Positions 21,240-22,179 of a stretch of DNA of 22,179 bases are shown piece by piece. Positions within the stretch are counted from its first letter, which is position 1; every line of letters begins with the position of its first letter. The translations under genes and the position numbers were made by a program. The notes under the pieces are model-generated. The model was not told the DNA's origin. It saw only the letters and a list, made by a program, of their open reading frames with translations, and did not search any database. The stretch is taken from assembly GCA_902464595.1 (NCBI GenBank), contig CABQJX010000035.1, positions 1-22,179 on the forward strand, in the 5' to 3' direction. This DNA comes from an uncultured Lachnoclostridium sp. (GTDB lineage Bacteria > Bacillota > Clostridia > Lachnospirales > Lachnospiraceae).

Positions 21240-22091
21240 ATGATACCAATATTATATAAAGATGAGGATATAATTATAGTAAGAAAGCCAGCTGGATTAG
21301 AGTCACAGCAGTCCCGGGGATTTGCCCCGGATATGGTCAGTGAGATCCGCCGTTATCTACATAATCCACAGGTTATCCACAATTATCCACACAAGCCGGT
21401 TTCTGTTGATCCACCCTATGTAGGTGTTATCCACAGGCTGGATAAGCCAGTGGAGGGTGTTATGGTTTACGCTTTGAACCAGAAGTCCGCAGGTGCTTTA
21501 AGCGCCGCTCTCCAGGCTGGAAAAATGAAAAAATCCTATTTGGCTGTGGTATGTGGAAAACCTGTGGATAATTGTGGATCATATGTGGATTATCTGCGTC
21601 ACTGCAAGGAAAACAACACATCTGAAATTGTGGATAAGTCCTGTAAGGAGGCAAAAAGAGGGGTATTAAATTACCGCGTGAGAGAGGTTATCAACAATCC
21701 ACAAAAGGAGGGTGAAATGTTATCCTTAATAGATATAGAGCTGCTTACAGGGCGTCACCACCAGATAAGGGTACAGTTTGCCGGACATGGGACTCCACTC
21801 TATGGTGATAGCCGATATGGAGGTGACTTATCCACATTATCCACAGGCAATGCTGTGGATAGAAAAAGGGGAGAAATAAAAGAAATGAAAGGGACGAATG
21901 TCAGGTCAGAGAGGGGGGATTGGGGGAAAAGGCCGGAGAAAGGTCCTGGCCGCCAGGCGCTGGCTTTGTGCGCCTACCGCCTGGCTTTCCCCCACCCTGT
22001 GACCGGAAAGGAGATGGAGTTTACTTCGTTTCCCATTGGAGGCGCTTTCTCCTGGTTTCCGGCGCTGAGAGAAGATAGGGAAAGAATATAG
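21240..22091 (+). CDS. RluA-family pseudouridine synthase
   Basis: This 283-residue enzyme isomerises uridine to pseudouridine in ribosomal or transfer RNA. The catalytic aspartate lies in HRLDKPVEG (D68), the GRHHQIR block at 171-177 binds the RNA base region, and the C-terminal ALCAYRLAFPHPVTGKEM closes the fold. There is no S4 RNA-binding domain, so it is a minimal RluA-type protein; the target site cannot be told. Two segments look inserted relative to compact relatives: about residues 38-58 (VIHNYPHKP) and about 197-240 (LSTLSTGNAVDRKRGE onward). These carry many of the DnaA-box sequences. AAAAGGGG (21226-21233) supports the start. It appears to be a single-gene unit. Confidence 0.88.
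   Translation: MIPILYKDEDIIIVRKPAGLESQQSRGFAPDMVSEIRRYLHNPQVIHNYPHKPVSVDPPYVGVIHRLDKPVEGVMVYALNQKSAGALSAALQAGKMKKSYLAVVCGKPVDNCGSYVDYLRHCKENNTSEIVDKSCKEAKRGVLNYRVREVINNPQKEGEMLSLIDIELLTGRHHQIRVQFAGHGTPLYGDSRYGGDLSTLSTGNAVDRKRGEIKEMKGTNVRSERGDWGKRPEKGPGRQALALCAYRLAFPHPVTGKEMEFTSFPIGGAFSWFPALREDRERI
21353..21435 (+). promoter_or_regulatory. DnaA-box array 1 (forward orientation)
   Basis: Perfect TTATCCACA boxes start at 21373, 21383 and 21427. One-mismatch boxes TTATCTACA (21353) and TAATCCACA (21362) precede them. The first four starts are 9, 11 and 10 bases apart, so all lie on one face of the helix. The array lies inside the pseudouridine synthase gene, over and just before its catalytic motif. 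Confidence 0.75.
21552..21637 (-). promoter_or_regulatory. DnaA-box array 2 (reverse orientation)
   Basis: Perfect complementary boxes TGTGGATAA start at 21563 and 21629. One-mismatch boxes are TGTGGAAAA (21552), TGTGGATCA (21573) and TGTGGATTA (21584). Starts at 21552, 21563, 21573 and 21584 are 11, 10 and 11 bases apart. The array faces array 1. Confidence 0.72.
21828..21862. promoter_or_regulatory. DnaA-box group 3 (tandem pair plus inverted box)
   Basis: Two perfect TTATCCACA boxes are directly abutted (21828-21836 and 21837-21845), followed by an inverted one-mismatch box TGTGGATAG (21854-21862). The group falls in a segment of the protein that looks like an insertion. A lone one-mismatch box TTATCAACA lies between groups at 21688-21696. 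Confidence 0.72.
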
Positions 22092-22125
22092 CTGTTACAT
22101 AAAGGTGAATGAGAGTGAAAAAGCG

Positions 22126-22179
22126 GGGGTGTCGCAAAATCATCAAATTAGATGATTGAGCGATGCCCTCGCTCTATAC
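22126..22179. other. Twin hairpins at the right edge, possible mobile-element end
   Basis: After GGGTGTCGC, AATCATC (22138-22144) pairs with GATGATT (22151-22157), directly followed by GAGCGA (22158-22163) pairing with TCGCTC (22169-22174). The GGGTGTCGCAAAAT start recalls termini of some insertion sequences, and there is no T-run. The window ends before any coding sequence, so this stays a guess. The hairpins could also be a terminator region of the preceding gene. Confidence 0.3.

Noticed and set aside
21240..22091. Chromosomal origin of replication (oriC) as a firm call
   Set aside because: The DnaA boxes would fit, but dnaA, dnaN, rpmH or gyrase genes are absent and the boxes lie in a coding gene; a titration or regulatory cluster is at least as likely, so it is left as a finding.

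Overview
The window looks like a chromosomal segment of a Gram-positive, low-to-medium GC anaerobe of the class Clostridia, most likely a Lachnospiraceae-type gut bacterium. Pointers are strong AGGAGG ribosome binding sites, GTG and TTG starts, the fused chorismate mutase/prephenate dehydratase, an ECF-type vitamin transporter component, a CdaR/GntP pair, a VanR/VanS-like two-component system and a Clostridia-style ABC module. This assignment is inferred from gene content and style; no rRNA or other taxonomic marker is present. Most of the window is ordinary, densely packed core or accessory metabolism. No tRNA, rRNA, CRISPR array or intact insertion sequence was seen.

Layout. 1-2070: an ECF transporter S component behind a terminator-like hairpin, then a P-loop kinase-like protein of unknown substrate, closed by a terminator. 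2073-5315: a forward run of plsC (acyltransferase), pheA (phenylalanine biosynthesis, ATGA overlap with plsC) and a DUF815-type AAA ATPase. 5316-9437: a Pho-box-like direct repeat, an inverted repeat and a TATAAT box ahead of a two-gene polyphosphate operon (a divergent Ppx/GppA protein, then polyphosphate kinase Ppk1 with a lysine-rich 12-residue tandem repeat at its N-terminus). A bidirectional terminator at 9471-9526 separates this from the convergent reverse-strand operon 12972-9614 (metallo-beta-lactamase-fold hydrolase, CdaR-type regulator, GntP-type permease).

12973-13629 is a long intergenic region. It holds the reverse operon's promoter and a palindrome, an 80-bp perfect direct repeat that is part of a 145-bp element with 14-bp terminal inverted repeats and nested hairpins, and a possible 64-codon ORF. 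13630-19918 is a forward five-gene unit: response regulator, sensor kinase, an 849-residue membrane-anchored protein with a glutamine-amidotransferase-like fold, ABC ATPase and ABC-2 permease. The layout suggests that the two-component system senses a signal and controls the ABC complex. 20093-21005 holds a GIY-YIG protein and a hemolysin III/PAQR membrane protein whose 3' ends overlap on opposite strands.

The most unusual signal is at 21353-21862. The gene for an RluA-family pseudouridine synthase carries seven perfect DnaA boxes (TTATCCACA or its complement) and at least seven one-mismatch boxes. Two of the groups are helically phased tandem arrays in opposite orientation. The boxes fall in all three reading frames, so they look selected as DNA and not as codons. 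An AT-rich segment with a 12-bp direct repeat and a palindrome lies just upstream (21071-21120). This looks like a DnaA-binding cluster (titration, regulatory or replication-control locus) hosted inside a coding gene. The last ~50 bases carry two adjacent hairpins that could be the edge of a mobile element.
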